DNA from: Streptococcus pasteurianus
GTDB taxonomy: Bacteria; Bacillota; Bacilli; Lactobacillales; Streptococcaceae
Direction: 5' to 3'
Assembly (NCBI RefSeq): GCF_004843545.1
Contig: NZ_CP039457.1
Coordinates: forward strand, 1,268,501 to 1,332,500
Length of the DNA stretch: 64,000 bases
Part shown: piece after piece, positions 18,144 to 29,625 of the stretch
Layout of the letters: every line of letters begins with the position of its first letter
Numbering within the stretch: the stretch's first letter is position 1
Notes under the pieces: generated by a model
The model's input: only the letters and a program-made list of their open reading frames with translations
Databases searched by the model: none
What the model was told of the DNA's origin: nothing
Position numbers and translations under genes: made by a program

Positions 18144-19372
18144 TACTCGCTCACCTCTGATTCTTCTGTAGTGGCTGTATCATCAGAAGTAACATTAGAA
18201 ACTTTTTCTCCATCTTTCAAACTGCTATCTGGGTTAGAAATAACGATTTGACCAACTTCTAAACCACTCAAGATTTCTTGTTGTTTGGCATCAGCACTTC
18301 CAAGTGCCACCTCAACTTTACTTGCTTTTTGACTGTCCTTATCATAAACCCAAACGTAGTCTTTATCACCTTCATTGACAACAGCATCAACTGGCACAAG
18401 TTTATTTTTATTTTCGTTAACAACTTCTACAGATACTGTGAATCCTTGTTGAAGATTAGAAATATCACCAGTCAAATCAACTTTATAATCATAAGAAGCT
18501 GACCCTGAAGATGAACTTGAGCCGCCTGTTCCGGTTGAATCATCAGATTGATTTGGATAGTTAGAAACATATGAAATGGTACCAGTCCATTCTTGGTCTG
18601 GATAAACTTTAGATTTGATTTTGACATTTTGTCCTGTTTTGATATTAGCCAAATCATATTCAGTCAATGTCCCTTTGATTTGTAATTGACCTTCTGTTGC
18701 TACGTGAACAAGGGTTTGACTATTTTTAGATGATGGATCAATGTCATTATTAACTTCAACAACTGTACCAGACACATCACTCACAACGACTGTTTCGTTA
18801 AGAGCTTGTTGTGCTTTATTAACCTCAGCTTGTGCATCTGCATAAGAATCATTTAAATCTTGCAGTTGTTGGTTGTATTCAGCATTTTGTTGGGCTGTTG
18901 GTGGTGTAGTAACAGTTTTTTCTTCACCAGTTTCTTCATCTGTCGTTGTCGATGTTGTCGGTAGATTACCATATGTTTTAAGGTAATTAATCTGACGTCC
19001 AACTTTATTTAAATTACGAACAGCTGTGTCATAAGCCGCTTGGGCTGTTGTAGTGTCGTATTGAACCAATTGTTGACCAGTAGTAATTTGGTCACCTACT
19101 GATACCGTTGGTCTAGCTTCAGTTCCTTTACTGCTGTCATAATAAACGTATTGTTCTTGGAAAGCTTTAACTGTACCAGTCAACAAAGTTGATGATGAAA
19201 TGGTGCCTTCTGTTACAGTTGTGGTATCGTAGGTTGTTTCAACGGTTGACTCTGATGTTTTGGTTTGTTGCCACCAAAGCAGAGCTGCACCTGCAACAAC
19301 AAAACAAGCTGCCGCAGCTCCAATAATCCCTTTAGTCTTTTTAGACATTTTCGCTTTACTTCTTCTAGGCAT
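18143..19372 (-). CDS. membrane-fusion (HlyD/YknX-type) adaptor of ABC exporter
   Basis: A 409-residue adaptor anchored by one N-terminal helix (GIIGAAAACFVVAGAALLWW). It has a split biotinyl-lipoyl domain (start VEttYDTT, return VVSDVSGTVVEV), a central helical hairpin rich in Gln/Ala, a beta-barrel, and a Ser/Gly-rich insert. The ATG at 19372 (MPRRSKAK) follows GAGGAAGATT; a frame extending to 19420 lacks a site. First gene of the exporter operon under a near-consensus promoter. Confidence 0.9.
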   Translation of the reverse strand: MPRRSKAKMSKKTKGIIGAAAACFVVAGAALLWWQQTKTSESTVETTYDTTTVTEGTISSSTLLTGTVKAFQEQYVYYDSSKGTEARPTVSVGDQITTGQQLVQYDTTTAQAAYDTAVRNLNKVGRQINYLKTYGNLPTTSTTTDEETGEEKTVTTPPTAQQNAEYNQQLQDLNDSYADAQAEVNKAQQALNETVVVSDVSGTVVEVNNDIDPSSKNSQTLVHVATEGQLQIKGTLTEYDLANIKTGQNVKIKSKVYPDQEWTGTISYVSNYPNQSDDSTGTGGSSSSSGSASYDYKVDLTGDISNLQQGFTVSVEVVNENKNKLVPVDAVVNEGDKDYVWVYDKDSQKASKVEVALGSADAKQQEILSGLEVGQIVISNPDSSLKDGEKVSNVTSDDTATTEESEVSE

Positions 19373-19419
19373 AATCTTCCTCTTTTTCTTTTGTATATTT
19401 GTATTGTTGCGATAAGACA

Positions 19420-19448
19420 ATTATACGTTTTTAGTATTTTACTGTCAA
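19420..19448 (-). promoter_or_regulatory. promoter of the ABC export operon
   Basis: -35 TTGACA (19443-19448), 17-bp spacer, -10 TATAAT (19420-19425). Such a perfect promoter suggests strong expression unless repressed. Confidence 0.9.
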
Positions 19449-19505
19449 GAATAAAATGTAAAAAACATCTTTCGTATTTATTATAAGAAAAACGTTTCTC
19501 AATAA

Positions 19506-19523
19506 ACTTACAGTTTTGTAAGT
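19506..19523. promoter_or_regulatory. inverted repeat upstream of the exporter promoter
   Basis: ACTTACA (19506-19512), GTTT, TGTAAGT (19517-19523): perfect 7-bp arms, 58 bp upstream of the -35. It could be an operator or a remnant; no regulator gene lies beside it. Confidence 0.4.
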
Positions 19524-19565
19524 AGAAATTTTGAAGCTATTTGGTAGAAAAATTTATGGCTAAAC

Positions 19566-19595
19566 AAAAGAAACTGAGCGTTAGCTCAGCTTCTT
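19566..19595 (-). terminator. terminator of the pyr-car operon
   Basis: CTGAGC (19574-19579), loop GTTA, GCTCAG (19584-19589), extended outward by AAGAA/TTCTT around one mismatch; the minus strand ends TTTCTTTTGTTT. Confidence 0.8.
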
Positions 19596-19619
19596 ATTTC
19601 TATAACTAAATGTATTGTA

Positions 19620-22600
19620 TTAGATAGCTTGTGTTGTGAATCCACGACTTTCCAGGACACGAATCATGGCATCTGCTGTATCAAGTGCAGTGAAGAGAGG
19701 AATACCGTGTTCAATAGCAGAGCTACGAATTGTTGCACCATCTTCGTCAAGCGTACGTTTTGTTCCAACAGTATTGACGATAGCTTGAACTTTTCCTGTA
19801 CGAACAAGGGCTGGAATATCGTTCTCATCATCTTCACCAAGTTTGTTGACAATGGTTGACATCAAACCATTCTCAGCAAAATATTTGGCTGTACCTTGTG
19901 TAGCAAAAATGCTGTATCCGATATCAGCAAAACGTCTCGCCAAACCAAGTGCTTCTTCTTTTGCATCATCAGAAACTGTGAAAACAACATTACCAAATGA
20001 TGGCAAATGGAAGTATGAAGCTTCAAAGGCTTTGTAAAGAGCTTTTTCAAGCGTTTGGTCTGATCCCATAACTTCACCAGTTGATTTCATTTCAGGACCG
20101 AGGAGGCTATCAACTTTAGCTAATTTTGTGAATGAGAAAACTGGTGCTTTCACATGTACATAATCAGATTCTGGGTAAAGCCCATCCTCATATCCAAGGT
20201 CAGCAAGAGTTTGTCCAAGAATCAATTTCGTTGCAACTTGCGCCATAGGAATGTTAGTCACTTTAGACAAGAATGGCACTGTACGACTAGCTCGAGGGTT
20301 AACTTCGATAACATAAACTGTTTCATCTTTGATAACAAATTGAATGTTCATCATACCGAAACAGTTCAATCCAATCGCCAAACGTTTTGTGTAATCAGCA
20401 ATTGTATCTTGGATTTTCTTAGATAATGTTTGAGGTGGGTAAACTGCCATTGAGTCACCCGAATGAACCCCTGCACGTTCGATATGTTCCATAATTCCTG
20501 GGATAAGGACATCTTTACCATCAGAAATCGCATCTACTTCACATTCACGACCAACGATATATGAGTCAACAAGGACTGGGTGGTCTGGACTAGCTTTAAC
20601 AGCTGTACGCATGTAAGAACGAAGATTTTCTTCATTTTCTACGATTTCCATAGCACGTCCGCCAAGTACATATGATGGACGAACAAGAACTGGGAAGCCA
20701 ATCTTACGTGCAGCTTCAACCGCCTCTTCTTCATTTGTCGCAGTTTGTCCCGGTGGTTGTGGAATATCCAATTCTTTCAAAGCTTGCTCAAAGAGGTCAC
20801 GATCTTCAGCACGGTCAAGGTCAGAAACTTGTGTACCAAGGATAGCAACACCAGCTTTAGACAACGGTTCTGCCAAATTGATAGCTGTTTGACCACCAAA
20901 TTGCACGATAACACCTTTTGGTTGTTCGAGTTCAATAACATTCATAACATCTTCGAATGTTAATGGCTCGAAATAAAGTTTATCAGAAATTGAGAAGTCT
21001 GTTGATACCGTTTCTGGATTTGAGTTCATAATGATGGCTTCATATCCAGCTGCTTGAATAGCTTTAACTGAGTGAACAGTTGCATAGTCAAATTCAACCC
21101 CTTGCCCAATACGAATTGGACCTGAACCAAGAACAATGATTGATTCTTTGTCTGATTTGACTGATTCATTTTCCCACTCATATGTTGAGTAGAAATATGG
21201 TGTTTCTGATTCAAACTCAGCTGCACACGTGTCAACCATTTTATAAACTGGAATGATTTTATTTTCAGTACGAATGGCACGCACATCATCGGCAGTCATG
21301 TTCCAAAGTGATGCAATTTTACGGTCAGCAAAACCATTGCGTTTAGCTTCTTTCAAAACGTCAACATCTCCGACATGACTCGCTAACTCTTGTTCTAATT
21401 CAAAGATGTGGAGCAATTTATCAAGGAAGAAAAGATCGATTTTTGTTAGTTTAGATAGTTCTTCGATAGTGTATCCACGGCGGATGGCTTCAGAAAGGTA
21501 AAACAAACGGTCATCTTGCGCACGAACAATCTTATTAACCAATTCATCATCTGAAACTTCTGCCAAGTCAGCTATTTCATTGTGGTAAACACCGATTTCA
21601 AGTGAACGACAAGCTTTCAAAAGCGATTCTTCGATATTACGACCGATAGCCATAACTTCACCAGTCGCTTTCATTTGTGTCCCTAGACGACGTTCACCAT
21701 TTTCAAATTTATCAAATGGGAAACGTGGAATTTTGGCAACCACATAGTCAAGGGTTGGTTCAAACATAGCATAAGTTGTTCCAGTAACTGGGTTAACCAT
21801 TTCATCAAGCGTCAAGCCAACGGCAATTTTGGCAGCCAATTTTGCGATTGGATAACCAGTTGCTTTCGAGGCAAGAGCTGATGAACGTGACACACGTGGG
21901 TTAACTTCAATAACATAATATTTGAAGCTATTTGGGTCAAGAGCAAGCTGAACGTTACATCCTCCCTCGATTTTAAGGGCACGAATAATGCTCAAACTTG
22001 CATCACGCAACATTTGGTTTTCAATGTCTGAAAGAGTTTGTGTTGGTGCAAATACGATTGAATCCCCAGTATGGATACCAACTGGGTCGAAGTTTTCCAT
22101 ATTACAAACCACAAGGGCGTTGTCGGCAGCATCACGCATAACTTCGTATTCGATTTCTTTGAATCCTGCAATAGAACGTTCAATCAAACATTGCGTTACT
22201 GGTGATAATTTCAAACCATTTTCAGCGATTTCACGAAGTTCTTCTTCGTTATCACACATACCGCCACCTGTACCACCGAGAGTAAAGGCAGGACGTACGA
22301 TAACTGGGTAACCAATTGATTCTGCAAAGGCAACCGCTTCGTCAACAGTATTGACAATTTCAGATTCTGGAATTGGTTGATTGAGATCTTCCATTAATTG
22401 TTTGAAAAGATCACGGTCCTCAGCCTGATCAATCGCTGATAGTTTTGTACCTAGCAACTCAACACCAAGTTCATCAAGGATTCCAGCTCTTGACAACTCC
22501 ATTGCCATATTAAGACCAGTTTGTCCCCCCAACGTTGGAAGGAGTGCATCTGGACGCTCTTTACGGATAATACGTGTGACAAATTCGAGTGTCAACGGTT

Positions 22601-22799
22601 CGATATAAACCTGATCTGCGATTTCTTTATCTGTCATGATTGTCGCTGGGTTTGAGTTGACAAGAACAACGCTGTACCCTTCTTCTTTAAGAGCAAGACA
22701 AGCTTGTGTTCCTGCATAGTCAAATTCAGCTGCCTGACCAATAATAATCGGACCAGAACCAATCACCATAATTTTTTTAATATCTGTACGTTTTGGCAT
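19620..22799 (-). CDS. carB: carbamoyl-phosphate synthase large subunit
   Basis: A 1059-residue enzyme making carbamoyl phosphate from bicarbonate, ammonia and 2 ATP. Two homologous ATP-grasp halves are visible: the first after [20 protein letters not shown], the second after [20 protein letters not shown]. Between them is the oligomerisation domain, and the C-terminal MGS-like allosteric domain starts near [18 protein letters not shown]. It is the last gene of the pyrimidine operon. No clear ribosome site stands before its ATG, and 168 bp separate it from carA. Confidence 0.98.
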   Translation of the reverse strand: MPKRTDIKKIMVIGSGPIIIGQAAEFDYAGTQACLALKEEGYSVVLVNSNPATIMTDKEIADQVYIEPLTLEFVTRIIRKERPDALLPTLGGQTGLNMAMELSRAGILDELGVELLGTKLSAIDQAEDRDLFKQLMEDLNQPIPESEIVNTVDEAVAFAESIGYPVIVRPAFTLGGTGGGMCDNEEELREIAENGLKLSPVTQCLIERSIAGFKEIEYEVMRDAADNALVVCNMENFDPVGIHTGDSIVFAPTQTLSDIENQMLRDASLSIIRALKIEGGCNVQLALDPNSFKYYVIEVNPRVSRSSALASKATGYPIAKLAAKIAVGLTLDEMVNPVTGTTYAMFEPTLDYVVAKIPRFPFDKFENGERRLGTQMKATGEVMAIGRNIEESLLKACRSLEIGVYHNEIADLAEVSDDELVNKIVRAQDDRLFYLSEAIRRGYTIEELSKLTKIDLFFLDKLLHIFELEQELASHVGDVDVLKEAKRNGFADRKIASLWNMTADDVRAIRTENKIIPVYKMVDTCAAEFESETPYFYSTYEWENESVKSDKESIIVLGSGPIRIGQGVEFDYATVHSVKAIQAAGYEAIIMNSNPETVSTDFSISDKLYFEPLTFEDVMNVIELEQPKGVIVQFGGQTAINLAEPLSKAGVAILGTQVSDLDRAEDRDLFEQALKELDIPQPPGQTATNEEEAVEAARKIGFPVLVRPSYVLGGRAMEIVENEENLRSYMRTAVKASPDHPVLVDSYIVGRECEVDAISDGKDVLIPGIMEHIERAGVHSGDSMAVYPPQTLSKKIQDTIADYTKRLAIGLNCFGMMNIQFVIKDETVYVIEVNPRASRTVPFLSKVTNIPMAQVATKLILGQTLADLGYEDGLYPESDYVHVKAPVFSFTKLAKVDSLLGPEMKSTGEVMGSDQTLEKALYKAFEASYFHLPSFGNVVFTVSDDAKEEALGLARRFADIGYSIFATQGTAKYFAENGLMSTIVNKLGEDDENDIPALVRTGKVQAIVNTVGTKRTLDEDGATIRSSAIEHGIPLFTALDTADAMIRVLESRGFTTQAI

Positions 22800-22886
22800 A
22801 ATCTATGATACAAAGCCAGACAAGCAATAAAAAACACGATAACATCTATTTCTAAAGATTATCTTTTGGCACAGCTTGTATGGTTT

Positions 22887-22933
22887 GTTCAAATCAGCTC
22901 ATTAGCCAACTTGAACGATGTATCTTCTCCTTT
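22887..22933 (-). other. structured spacer between carA and carB
   Basis: On the minus strand an orphan ribosome site, AAAGGAGAAGATA (22921-22933), is followed by a hairpin with 13 continuous pairs (22904-22916 with 22887-22899, three of them G-U) and loop AATG. No start codon lies at the right distance and no U-tract follows. Function unknown. Confidence 0.4.
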
Positions 22934-22967
22934 CTATATTATCTAACTCACGGATTAGATTTAAATA

Positions 22968-24056
22968 TTAGTTACGAGCTTTTTCAGCTTGAAAAGCATC
23001 AATTAATTCAAGAAAGTCATCAAAAAGATAACTTGCATCATGTGGACCTGGCGCAGCATCTGGGTGGAATTGCACTGAAAACGCTGGGAAGTCACGATGA
23101 CGAACACCTTCAACAGATTTATCGTTGATTTCTTCATGCGTTACCATAAGACAATCAGGAAGAGTGTCACGATCAACGGCATAACCATGGTTCTGACTTG
23201 TAAAATCAATACGTCCCGTTGCAATTTCACGAACAGCGTGGTTAAATCCACGGTGACCAAATTTCATTTTGTAAGTTGTCGCACCATTAGCTAAGCTGAA
23301 CAATTGATGTCCCATACAGATACCGAAGATTGGAATTTTACCTTGAACACCACGAATCATGTCAAGAGCTTCTGGAACATCTTCTGGATTACCTGGACCA
23401 TTTGACAACATAACACCGTCAGGATTTAAGTGAAGAATTTCTTCAGCCGTAATATTGTAAGGAACAACGGTCACATTGCAATCACGTTTTGAAAATTCAC
23501 GTAGGATAGAATGTTTCAATCCGAAATCAACCAAAATGATATTTTTACCAACACCAGGTGCTGGGTAAGCCGTTTTTGTTGAAACTTGTTCAATATTATT
23601 TGTTGGTAAAACCGTGGCTTGTAATTGCACTTGCAAATGCTCAATAGAATCACCATCACTAGCAAGTGTTGCTTTCATTGTTCCATGTTTACGGATAATT
23701 TTTGTCAAAGCACGTGTATCAATTCCTGAAATGCCTGGAATATTTTTAGATTTCAAAAACTCGTCTAAAGTCATTTGATTACGCCAATTATTTGCACGAC
23801 GTGTATTTTCAGAAACAACAACACCTTTACAAGTGGGTGTGATTGATTCATAGTCATCTCGATTGATACCGTAATTACCAACCAAAGGGTAAGTAAAAGT
23901 CAATATTTGACCATTATAGGATTGGTCTGTAATGGATTCTTGATAACCCGTCATACCAGTGTTAAAAACAATCTCACCTGTTACATCAAGGTCAGCTCCA
24001 AAAGCTTTTCCTTCAAAAATTGTTCCATCTTCTAAAATTAAAAGTCTTTTTGCCAT
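22968..24056 (-). CDS. carA: carbamoyl-phosphate synthase small subunit
   Basis: A 362-residue glutamine amidotransferase subunit feeding ammonia to CarB. The N-terminal CPSase domain starts [17 protein letters not shown]; the GATase domain has the nucleophile C247 in [10 protein letters not shown] and the His in [14 protein letters not shown]. The residue after HP is Asp where many bacterial enzymes have Glu. GAGAGG stands before the ATG. Confidence 0.97.
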   Translation of the reverse strand: MAKRLLILEDGTIFEGKAFGADLDVTGEIVFNTGMTGYQESITDQSYNGQILTFTYPLVGNYGINRDDYESITPTCKGVVVSENTRRANNWRNQMTLDEFLKSKNIPGISGIDTRALTKIIRKHGTMKATLASDGDSIEHLQVQLQATVLPTNNIEQVSTKTAYPAPGVGKNIILVDFGLKHSILREFSKRDCNVTVVPYNITAEEILHLNPDGVMLSNGPGNPEDVPEALDMIRGVQGKIPIFGICMGHQLFSLANGATTYKMKFGHRGFNHAVREIATGRIDFTSQNHGYAVDRDTLPDCLMVTHEEINDKSVEGVRHRDFPAFSVQFHPDAAPGPHDASYLFDDFLELIDAFQAEKARN

Positions 24057-24136
24057 TTTTATTCCTCTCGTTTGCTCTCACGGGAGCACTTTAACGTTTT
24101 TAGCAGACAATTCAAACTAAAGTATGTTATTATTCA

Positions 24137-25063
24137 TTAAGCTTTGCCGTTCAGCACAGCTTCTAGAATTGCCATTCGTACAAAAACACCATTTTGCATT
24201 TGTGTTGCAATTCGTGATTTAGGCGCTTCTACTAATTGATCTGCAATTTCCACATCACGATTGACTGGGGCAGGGTGCATGATAATCGCAGAATCTTTCA
24301 TTTTTTCATAACGTTCAGCTGTTAAACCATATATCTTATGATAGGTTTCTTTTGAAAAACCACGTTCGCTATCATGGCGTTCATGTTGAACACGAAGCAT
24401 CATCATGACATCTGCCTTATCAACAATATCATCGATTGCAACGTATTTTCCATAAACATCAAATTCACTTGAATACCATTGTTCTGGACCAGCAAAATAT
24501 AATTCTGCTCCGAGACGTTTTAAAATTTGCATGTTTGATTTTGCCACACGTGAATGGGTAATATCACCAACGATAGCTACTTTTAGATTTTCAAAGCCGC
24601 CAAACTCTTCATGAATCGTCATTAAATCCAACAGACATTGGCTTGGATGTTGACCTGAACCGTCACCACCATTCACAATTGCTGTTTGAATTGTTCGACT
24701 ATCAATTAATTCTTTGTAGTAATCTTCCATTGAATGGCGAATCACACAAATGTCAATTCCCAAAGAACTCATCGTCAAAATAGTATCATACAAAGTCTCT
24801 CCTTTGTTCACTGAACTTGTTTTAGCGTCAAATTCAATGACATCCAATCCAAGTTTCCTTTCAGCGACTTCAAAAGACTTATACGTACGCGTTGACGGTT
24901 CAAAGAAAAGATTTGCTGCAAAATACTGCCTATCTAAACTAAAATTCGCCTTATTTGTTTTAAACGCAACACCACGTCTAATCAAGCCAAGCACTTCTTC
25001 GTTTGATAATGTTTCCATAGTCACTAAATGTTTTAGTGAAACAACGCCATCTGTAACTGCCAT
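24137..25063 (-). CDS. pyrB: aspartate carbamoyltransferase catalytic subunit
   Basis: A 308-residue enzyme that joins carbamoyl phosphate and aspartate. The carbamoyl-phosphate loop [12 protein letters not shown] and the C-terminal [11 protein letters not shown] are intact. No pyrI regulatory chain is present, as usual in streptococci. It starts 4 bp after pyrP. Confidence 0.97.
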   Translation of the reverse strand: MAVTDGVVSLKHLVTMETLSNEEVLGLIRRGVAFKTNKANFSLDRQYFAANLFFEPSTRTYKSFEVAERKLGLDVIEFDAKTSSVNKGETLYDTILTMSSLGIDICVIRHSMEDYYKELIDSRTIQTAIVNGGDGSGQHPSQCLLDLMTIHEEFGGFENLKVAIVGDITHSRVAKSNMQILKRLGAELYFAGPEQWYSSEFDVYGKYVAIDDIVDKADVMMMLRVQHERHDSERGFSKETYHKIYGLTAERYEKMKDSAIIMHPAPVNRDVEIADQLVEAPKSRIATQMQNGVFVRMAILEAVLNGKA

Positions 25064-25067
25064 TTTC

Positions 25068-26330
25068 TTAATCCTTTTCTGGAAGAATTTGATACAAAAT
25101 GATACCTAAAAGTGTTGAGAATGCGACACCTGTAATTTGCAAACCAGCAACTTGCAATGTCAAACCACCAATACCAGATACCAAGATAACACTTGCAATC
25201 AAAAGATTTTTCTTATTGTCAAAATCAATTTTATTTTCAACTAAGATTTTAAGACCACTTGAAGCGATAACACCAAAGAGAGCAATTGAAATTCCACCGA
25301 TAACTGGTGTAGGGATTGAAGAAAGCAATGCTGAAATTTTTCCGATAAAACTCATCACTACTGCAATCACAGCTGCCCCAGCAATAACATAAACTGAATA
25401 AATCTTATTAAGTGCCATAACACCAATGTTTTCACCGTAAGATGTTACTGGGGGAGCACCGAAGACACCAGCGATAATTTGTGCAATACCGTCACCTGTA
25501 AGGGTACGATCAAGGCCTGGGTCTTTAAAGAAATCACGTCCTGTCAAACTATTAAGCACCATAACATGACCAAAATGTTCAGTCATAGTGACAAAAGCAA
25601 TCGGTGCCATTGTCAAAATCGCGCTTGGATAAAGTTTGAAATGATAATCCACGAAAAGAATATCAAAACTTGGAACTTGGAACCAGGCCGATTTAGCAAC
25701 GTCTGATAAGTCAACAATCGTTTGACCTGTTACTGCGCCAACAATCAAGGAGAAAAGATAACCAACAATCAAACCAAGAAGAATTGGGATAACACCAATA
25801 ATTTTCTTACCATACATGTTAAATAGAATAACAGCAAGAAGCGTTACCATACCAATCAACAAGTATGTGAAATTATATTCGCCATCTTTTAACATGACGT
25901 CATTAACAGCTGTAGTTGCAAGACTAAGTCCGATAACAATAATGATTGGACCAACTACAATTGGTGGAAGAACTTTATCAATCCAAGCATTTCCAGCAAA
26001 TTTGACAATCAAGGCAACGATTAAGTAAACTAGACCACCTGCGATTGCCCCCTGTGCTACTGCCGCAATACCATCGGTTTTCATTAGCATTTGCATCGTT
26101 GCAATGTAAGCGAAGCTTGAACCCATGTAAGCTGGGATTTTATATTTAGTTACTGTCAAATGTGCCAATGTCCCCAAACCGCTTGAGAAAAGGGCGATTG
26201 CTGGATCGATACCAACTAAAATTGGAACCAAAACCGTTGAGCCAAACATGGCAAATAAATGCTGGAAGGATAGTCCAAACAACATCCCTGGTTTAGGCAT
26301 ATCGTGCACATCATATTTTACGTTTTCCAC
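25068..26330 (-). CDS. pyrP: uracil permease
   Basis: A 420-residue NCS2/UraA-type nucleobase transporter with about 14 helices ([19 protein letters not shown] near the start; later [19 protein letters not shown] with the substrate-binding Glu). It imports uracil with protons. It is the second gene of the pyr operon, 31 bp after pyrR. Confidence 0.95.
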   Translation of the reverse strand: MENVKYDVHDMPKPGMLFGLSFQHLFAMFGSTVLVPILVGIDPAIALFSSGLGTLAHLTVTKYKIPAYMGSSFAYIATMQMLMKTDGIAAVAQGAIAGGLVYLIVALIVKFAGNAWIDKVLPPIVVGPIIIVIGLSLATTAVNDVMLKDGEYNFTYLLIGMVTLLAVILFNMYGKKIIGVIPILLGLIVGYLFSLIVGAVTGQTIVDLSDVAKSAWFQVPSFDILFVDYHFKLYPSAILTMAPIAFVTMTEHFGHVMVLNSLTGRDFFKDPGLDRTLTGDGIAQIIAGVFGAPPVTSYGENIGVMALNKIYSVYVIAGAAVIAVVMSFIGKISALLSSIPTPVIGGISIALFGVIASSGLKILVENKIDFDNKKNLLIASVILVSGIGGLTLQVAGLQITGVAFSTLLGIILYQILPEKD

Positions 26331-26361
26331 TTTTTATCTTCCTCCTCAATTCTATAACTGC

Positions 26362-26883
26362 TTAGCTCGGATCAACAATGCTGACGCAATCTTTTCCATC
26401 TACTTCAATCACTTCAACAATAATTTCTTCCACAGCACTTGTTGGAATATTTTTACCAACATAATCAGCACGAATTGGGAGTTCACGGTGACCACGGTCA
26501 ACAAGTACAGCAAGACTGACACGCGCTGGACGTCCAAGACTTACCAAGTTATCAATTGCTGCACGGATTGTACGTCCTGTATAAAGAACATCATCAACCA
26601 AAATCACATCTTTTCCAGTAATATCAACTGGCATATCAGTTGTATCTTCTTCAACTTTCATATCATCACGGAAAGGTTTGGTATCAAGTTCGCCAATTGG
26701 AATATCAATTCCTTCCAATTGTTTCAAGCGATCTTGAATGCGACGAGCGATAAAAACACCACGCGTCTTAATTCCTGCGAGAACAATATTATCAAGATTT
26801 TTATTACGCTCGATAATCTCATAAGTGATACGTGTAATCGCACGTTTCATTGTTACGTCGTCAACAATTTCTTTTGTTTTCAT
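26362..26883 (-). CDS. pyrR: bifunctional pyr attenuator protein / uracil phosphoribosyltransferase
   Basis: A 173-residue PRTase-fold regulator. The PRPP loop is [19 protein letters not shown]. With UMP bound it grips the anti-antiterminator of pyr mRNA and causes early termination. The ATG at 26883 ([16 protein letters not shown]) follows AGAGG by 7 nt; the upstream codon at 26907 would lie in the terminator and is not used. A PyrR attenuator precedes it. Confidence 0.97.
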   Translation of the reverse strand: MKTKEIVDDVTMKRAITRITYEIIERNKNLDNIVLAGIKTRGVFIARRIQDRLKQLEGIDIPIGELDTKPFRDDMKVEEDTTDMPVDITGKDVILVDDVLYTGRTIRAAIDNLVSLGRPARVSLAVLVDRGHRELPIRADYVGKNIPTSAVEEIIVEVIEVDGKDCVSIVDPS

Positions 26884-26903
26884 AAAACAAACCTCTCTAA
26901 TAT

Positions 26904-27018
26904 ACAAAAAAGCTCCTCGTTACCAAGGAGATTCCACAAAATATAGGTACAACTATGCCAGTTGCACACTTCTTTTACCGTTCTCTCCTTGCCTGCCTCA
27001 CAGGACAGTATTAAAGGA
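26904..27018 (-). promoter_or_regulatory. PyrR-controlled attenuator leader
   Basis: The PyrR recognition stem-loop is at 26983-27018, with core TGTCCTGTGAGGCAGGCAAG. Downstream, CTCCTTG pairs with CGAGGAG (26913-26930, loop GTAA) and is followed by TTTTTTG, an intrinsic terminator just before pyrR. This is the standard pyr attenuation layout; only one copy is seen in the operon. Confidence 0.92.
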
Positions 27019-27035
27019 TAATATTTACTCTCTAT

Positions 27036-27064
27036 ATGATACCAAAACTATGATTATTTGGCAA
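27036..27064 (-). promoter_or_regulatory. pyr operon promoter
   Basis: -35 TTGCCA (27059-27064), 17-bp spacer, -10 TATCAT (27036-27041), about 18 bp upstream of the PyrR-binding element. Confidence 0.75.
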
Positions 27065-27099
27065 GAGATTTACGATTATCTTTTACCAACTCTATGGTA

Positions 27100-27125
27100 A
27101 AAAAGCAAAAATTGGTTGTCCAACC
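27100..27125 (-). terminator. probable terminator after rluD
   Basis: GGTTG and CAACC (27114-27125) form a short tight stem followed on the minus strand by AATTTTTGCTTTTTT. The tiny loop makes it weak. Confidence 0.4.
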
Positions 27126-27137
27126 CCTGCTTTATCA

Positions 27138-28034
27138 TTAAGCTTTGCCATTCCTTAGATTTTCCAATGTTTCTTTAAAAATAGCTGGTGCTTCTGCCAT
27201 GAAAGTCAATGTTTCACCCGTTGTTGGATGAGTAAAACCAAGTGTTTGTGCATGTAAAAACTGACCATTGCCTTTTAATGTCTTACGTGGTCCATAAAGC
27301 GGATCACCAGCAACAGGATGACCAATATACGCCATATGCACACGAATTTGGTGCGTACGCCCTGTTTCCAAAGTCAACTCAACCAACGTATAATTTCCAA
27401 AACGTTCCAAAACCTTAAAGTGAGTTAAAGCGGGTTTGCCTTTTGCTGTCACAGCTTGTTTTTTACGGTCTTTTTCTGAACGTCCAATTGGTGCTTCAAT
27501 AACACCACGGTCGTTTGGAATAGTGCCATGGACGATTGCAACGTATTTACGAAGTGATTTTTTATCTTTTAATTCTGCTGCAAGTGCGTTGTGAGCTGTA
27601 TCATTTTTAGCAATCATCAACAAACCTGAAGTGTCTTTATCAATACGATGCACAATTCCTGGTCGAATCACACCGTTAATCGAAGATAAATCTTTAATGT
27701 GGTACATCAAGGCATTCACTAATGTTCCAGACGTATGACCAACTGACGGATGAACCACCATTCCTTGTGGTTTATTGACCACAGCAACGTCAGCATCTTC
27801 GTAAATAATATCGAGTGGAATATTTTCAGCTGTATATTCTAGCACTTCTTCTTTTGGCACTTCGTAAGTGACAACATCACCAACTTTGACAGCATATTTC
27901 GCTTTAACAGCTTTGCCATTGACCAAAACTGTTCCTTTTTTGATTTCATCGTTAGCTTGGCTACGTGACAATTCTGTCAAATCTGCTAGCGCCTTATCTA
28001 AACGAATACCAGCTTCCTTAATGATTAACTCCAT
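27138..28034 (-). CDS. rluD: RluA/RluD-family 23S rRNA pseudouridine synthase
   Basis: A 298-residue enzyme with an N-terminal S4 RNA-binding domain ([17 protein letters not shown]) and a catalytic domain with the Asp in [13 protein letters not shown]. It likely makes pseudouridines in helix 69 of 23S rRNA. The ATG at 28034 (MELIIKEAG) follows a GAGGAGG site and overlaps lspA by 17 bp. Placement after lspA is common in streptococci. Exact RluA/C/D type is not certain. Confidence 0.88.
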   Translation of the reverse strand: MELIIKEAGIRLDKALADLTELSRSQANDEIKKGTVLVNGKAVKAKYAVKVGDVVTYEVPKEEVLEYTAENIPLDIIYEDADVAVVNKPQGMVVHPSVGHTSGTLVNALMYHIKDLSSINGVIRPGIVHRIDKDTSGLLMIAKNDTAHNALAAELKDKKSLRKYVAIVHGTIPNDRGVIEAPIGRSEKDRKKQAVTAKGKPALTHFKVLERFGNYTLVELTLETGRTHQIRVHMAYIGHPVAGDPLYGPRKTLKGNGQFLHAQTLGFTHPTTGETLTFMAEAPAIFKETLENLRNGKA

Positions 28035-28491
28035 TCTCCTCCTCTTTCCAAAGGGCAATGAATAGTATCACAACCCCAACTGTTAAATAAGAATCCGCCA
28101 TATTAAACACCGCAAAATTCATAAAATCTAAATGAATCATATCAACAACATAACCAAGGCGCACACGGTCAATAAAATTTCCTAAACCGCCTGAGATAAT
28201 GAGGATTAAACCAAGTAAAAACCAAAACTGACCGTTGATATTTTTAACAAAATAATAGCAAGCAGCCCCAACGACCGCAAACGTAATAACCGCAAATAGC
28301 CATTGTTGATTTTGTAAAATCGAAAAAGCAGCGCCATAATTACGCAAGTAAGTTAAGCTAAAAATGCCTGGCAAACACTCTTGAATGGTGTCCAAAGTGA
28401 TGTGATTAACAATCCATAGCTTACTTAACTGGTCTAAAACAATCAAAACCACAGCAGCAAGTGGAAAATAAACTTTTCTTAATGTCTTCAT
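28018..28491 (-). CDS. lspA: lipoprotein signal peptidase (signal peptidase II)
   Basis: A 157-residue membrane aspartic protease with four helices that cleaves prolipoproteins. The catalytic Asp pair is seen in [17 protein letters not shown] and [11 protein letters not shown]. It overlaps the LysR gene by ATGA (28488-28491) and rluD downstream. Substrates in this window include the lipoprotein at 51947-52528. Confidence 0.97.
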   Translation of the reverse strand: MKTLRKVYFPLAAVVLIVLDQLSKLWIVNHITLDTIQECLPGIFSLTYLRNYGAAFSILQNQQWLFAVITFAVVGAACYYFVKNINGQFWFLLGLILIISGGLGNFIDRVRLGYVVDMIHLDFMNFAVFNMADSYLTVGVVILFIALWKEEENGVNH

Positions 28492-29405
28492 TTAGTCACC
28501 TTTGGGCTGAATTTAGCAAAATAATCTTTCATAACAGCGATAAATTTAAGCGCACAAGCTGATAAATTCTTATCACGGCGTTTGATGTAAACCATTTTAT
28601 TATCCAAATCATCTTCAAGTGGAATGACAGTAATTCCGTTTACGCTACGACTATCTAAGAAACCAGAGCCTGTTGCATAGGCATCTGTTCTTTCCAAAAT
28701 ACCATTCAAAGTAGCACGGTCAGTAACATTGAAGATACGAGAACTATCCGTTGTATCCACAAAATTTTCAGAATAGTAAAGGTACTCATCTTTTTCTTGG
28801 GTAAATCGCACAGTCGGAAATCCTAATAAATCAGCCATAACCAAGCTATCTTTTTTCGCTAAAGGATGTTCTTTAGCAAGATAAATATGGGTTGGAAATG
28901 GAATTAACTCAACAAATTCCAAGCCAAGCTTTTCCATACGCTGCAAAAGCCCTTTACGATTTTGGTTATTTAAATAGATAATCCCAATCTCACTATCACC
29001 TTGAGCAATTTCATCTAAAATTTGAATCGTCGTTGATTCAAAAATACGAAAATCTTTATGTTCTGGATGAGCTTGTGAAAAAGCGGTAATTAACGGTGGC
29101 AAAAAATCATAGTGCTGACTGGCAATTGAAAATTCATCTGAATCCGCTGCTGCTTGTGAAAACTGTTTTTCAAAGGAATCAAAACTTTTCACAACCTCAA
29201 GAGCTTTCTCATAAAAAGTCATCCCATGACTTGTCAAAACCGCTCCAGTTGTTGTTCGAGTAAAGATTTGAAAGCCAAGTTCGTCTTCCAAATCTCTAAT
29301 TGCTACTGATAAACTGGGTTGGCTTACAAAAAGTTTAGAAGCCGCCTCACGAAATGTACCACTATTGGCAATCGCCACGACATAACGCAATTGTTGTATG
29401 TTCAT
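28488..29405 (-). CDS. mtaR: LysR-family regulator MtaR/CpsY
   Basis: A 305-residue LysR-type regulator: N-terminal helix-turn-helix ([20 protein letters not shown], then [20 protein letters not shown]) and a C-terminal effector domain. Position directly before lspA matches mtaR/cpsY of group B streptococcus, which controls methionine uptake and synthesis; S. mutans MetR is the counterpart. The likely targets here are the MET-boxes before metE, 23 kb away. The ATG at 29405 gives the usual MNIQQ start; an alternative ATG is at 29414. An extended -10 lies at 29439-29447. Confidence 0.85.
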   Translation of the reverse strand: MNIQQLRYVVAIANSGTFREAASKLFVSQPSLSVAIRDLEDELGFQIFTRTTTGAVLTSHGMTFYEKALEVVKSFDSFEKQFSQAAADSDEFSIASQHYDFLPPLITAFSQAHPEHKDFRIFESTTIQILDEIAQGDSEIGIIYLNNQNRKGLLQRMEKLGLEFVELIPFPTHIYLAKEHPLAKKDSLVMADLLGFPTVRFTQEKDEYLYYSENFVDTTDSSRIFNVTDRATLNGILERTDAYATGSGFLDSRSVNGITVIPLEDDLDNKMVYIKRRDKNLSACALKFIAVMKDYFAKFSPKVTK

Positions 29406-29438
29406 TTCAATCATTCTTTCTAAAAATCAATCAACTTT

Positions 29439-29447
29439 ATTATAACA
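29439..29447 (-). promoter_or_regulatory. extended -10 of mtaR
   Basis: TGTTATAAT on the minus strand, TGN plus perfect -10, without a good -35, about 35 bp before the start codon. A weak or activated promoter. Confidence 0.45.
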
Positions 29448-29572
29448 AAAAAACTAGACTATTGCCTGTTTTCCTAATTCTTTTTGCAAAATGGTTAACA
29501 AACTTGTAATAGCTTTTTAGACTGGTTTCAAAATTTGGCAAGGAAACGCTCTCTTCCAAGGGGGGCAGGTAA

Positions 29573-29604
29573 TCAAAAAAGCCTTGCCATGATTGACAAA
29601 GCTT
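29573..29604 (-). terminator. terminator of rplU-prp-rpmA
   Basis: AAGCCTTG (29579-29586) pairs with CAAAGCTT (29597-29604), one G-U in the RNA, followed by TTTTTTG on the minus strand. Confidence 0.75.
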
Positions 29605-29625
29605 TCAAGTAATCTATTTACGCTA

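Noticed and set aside
26248..26946. Long plus-strand open frame (232 codons) opposite pyrR
   Set aside because: Antisense to a certain gene and its attenuator; composition (Asn, Phe, Cys, Ile rich) is the mirror of a coding strand, and no ribosome site is present.
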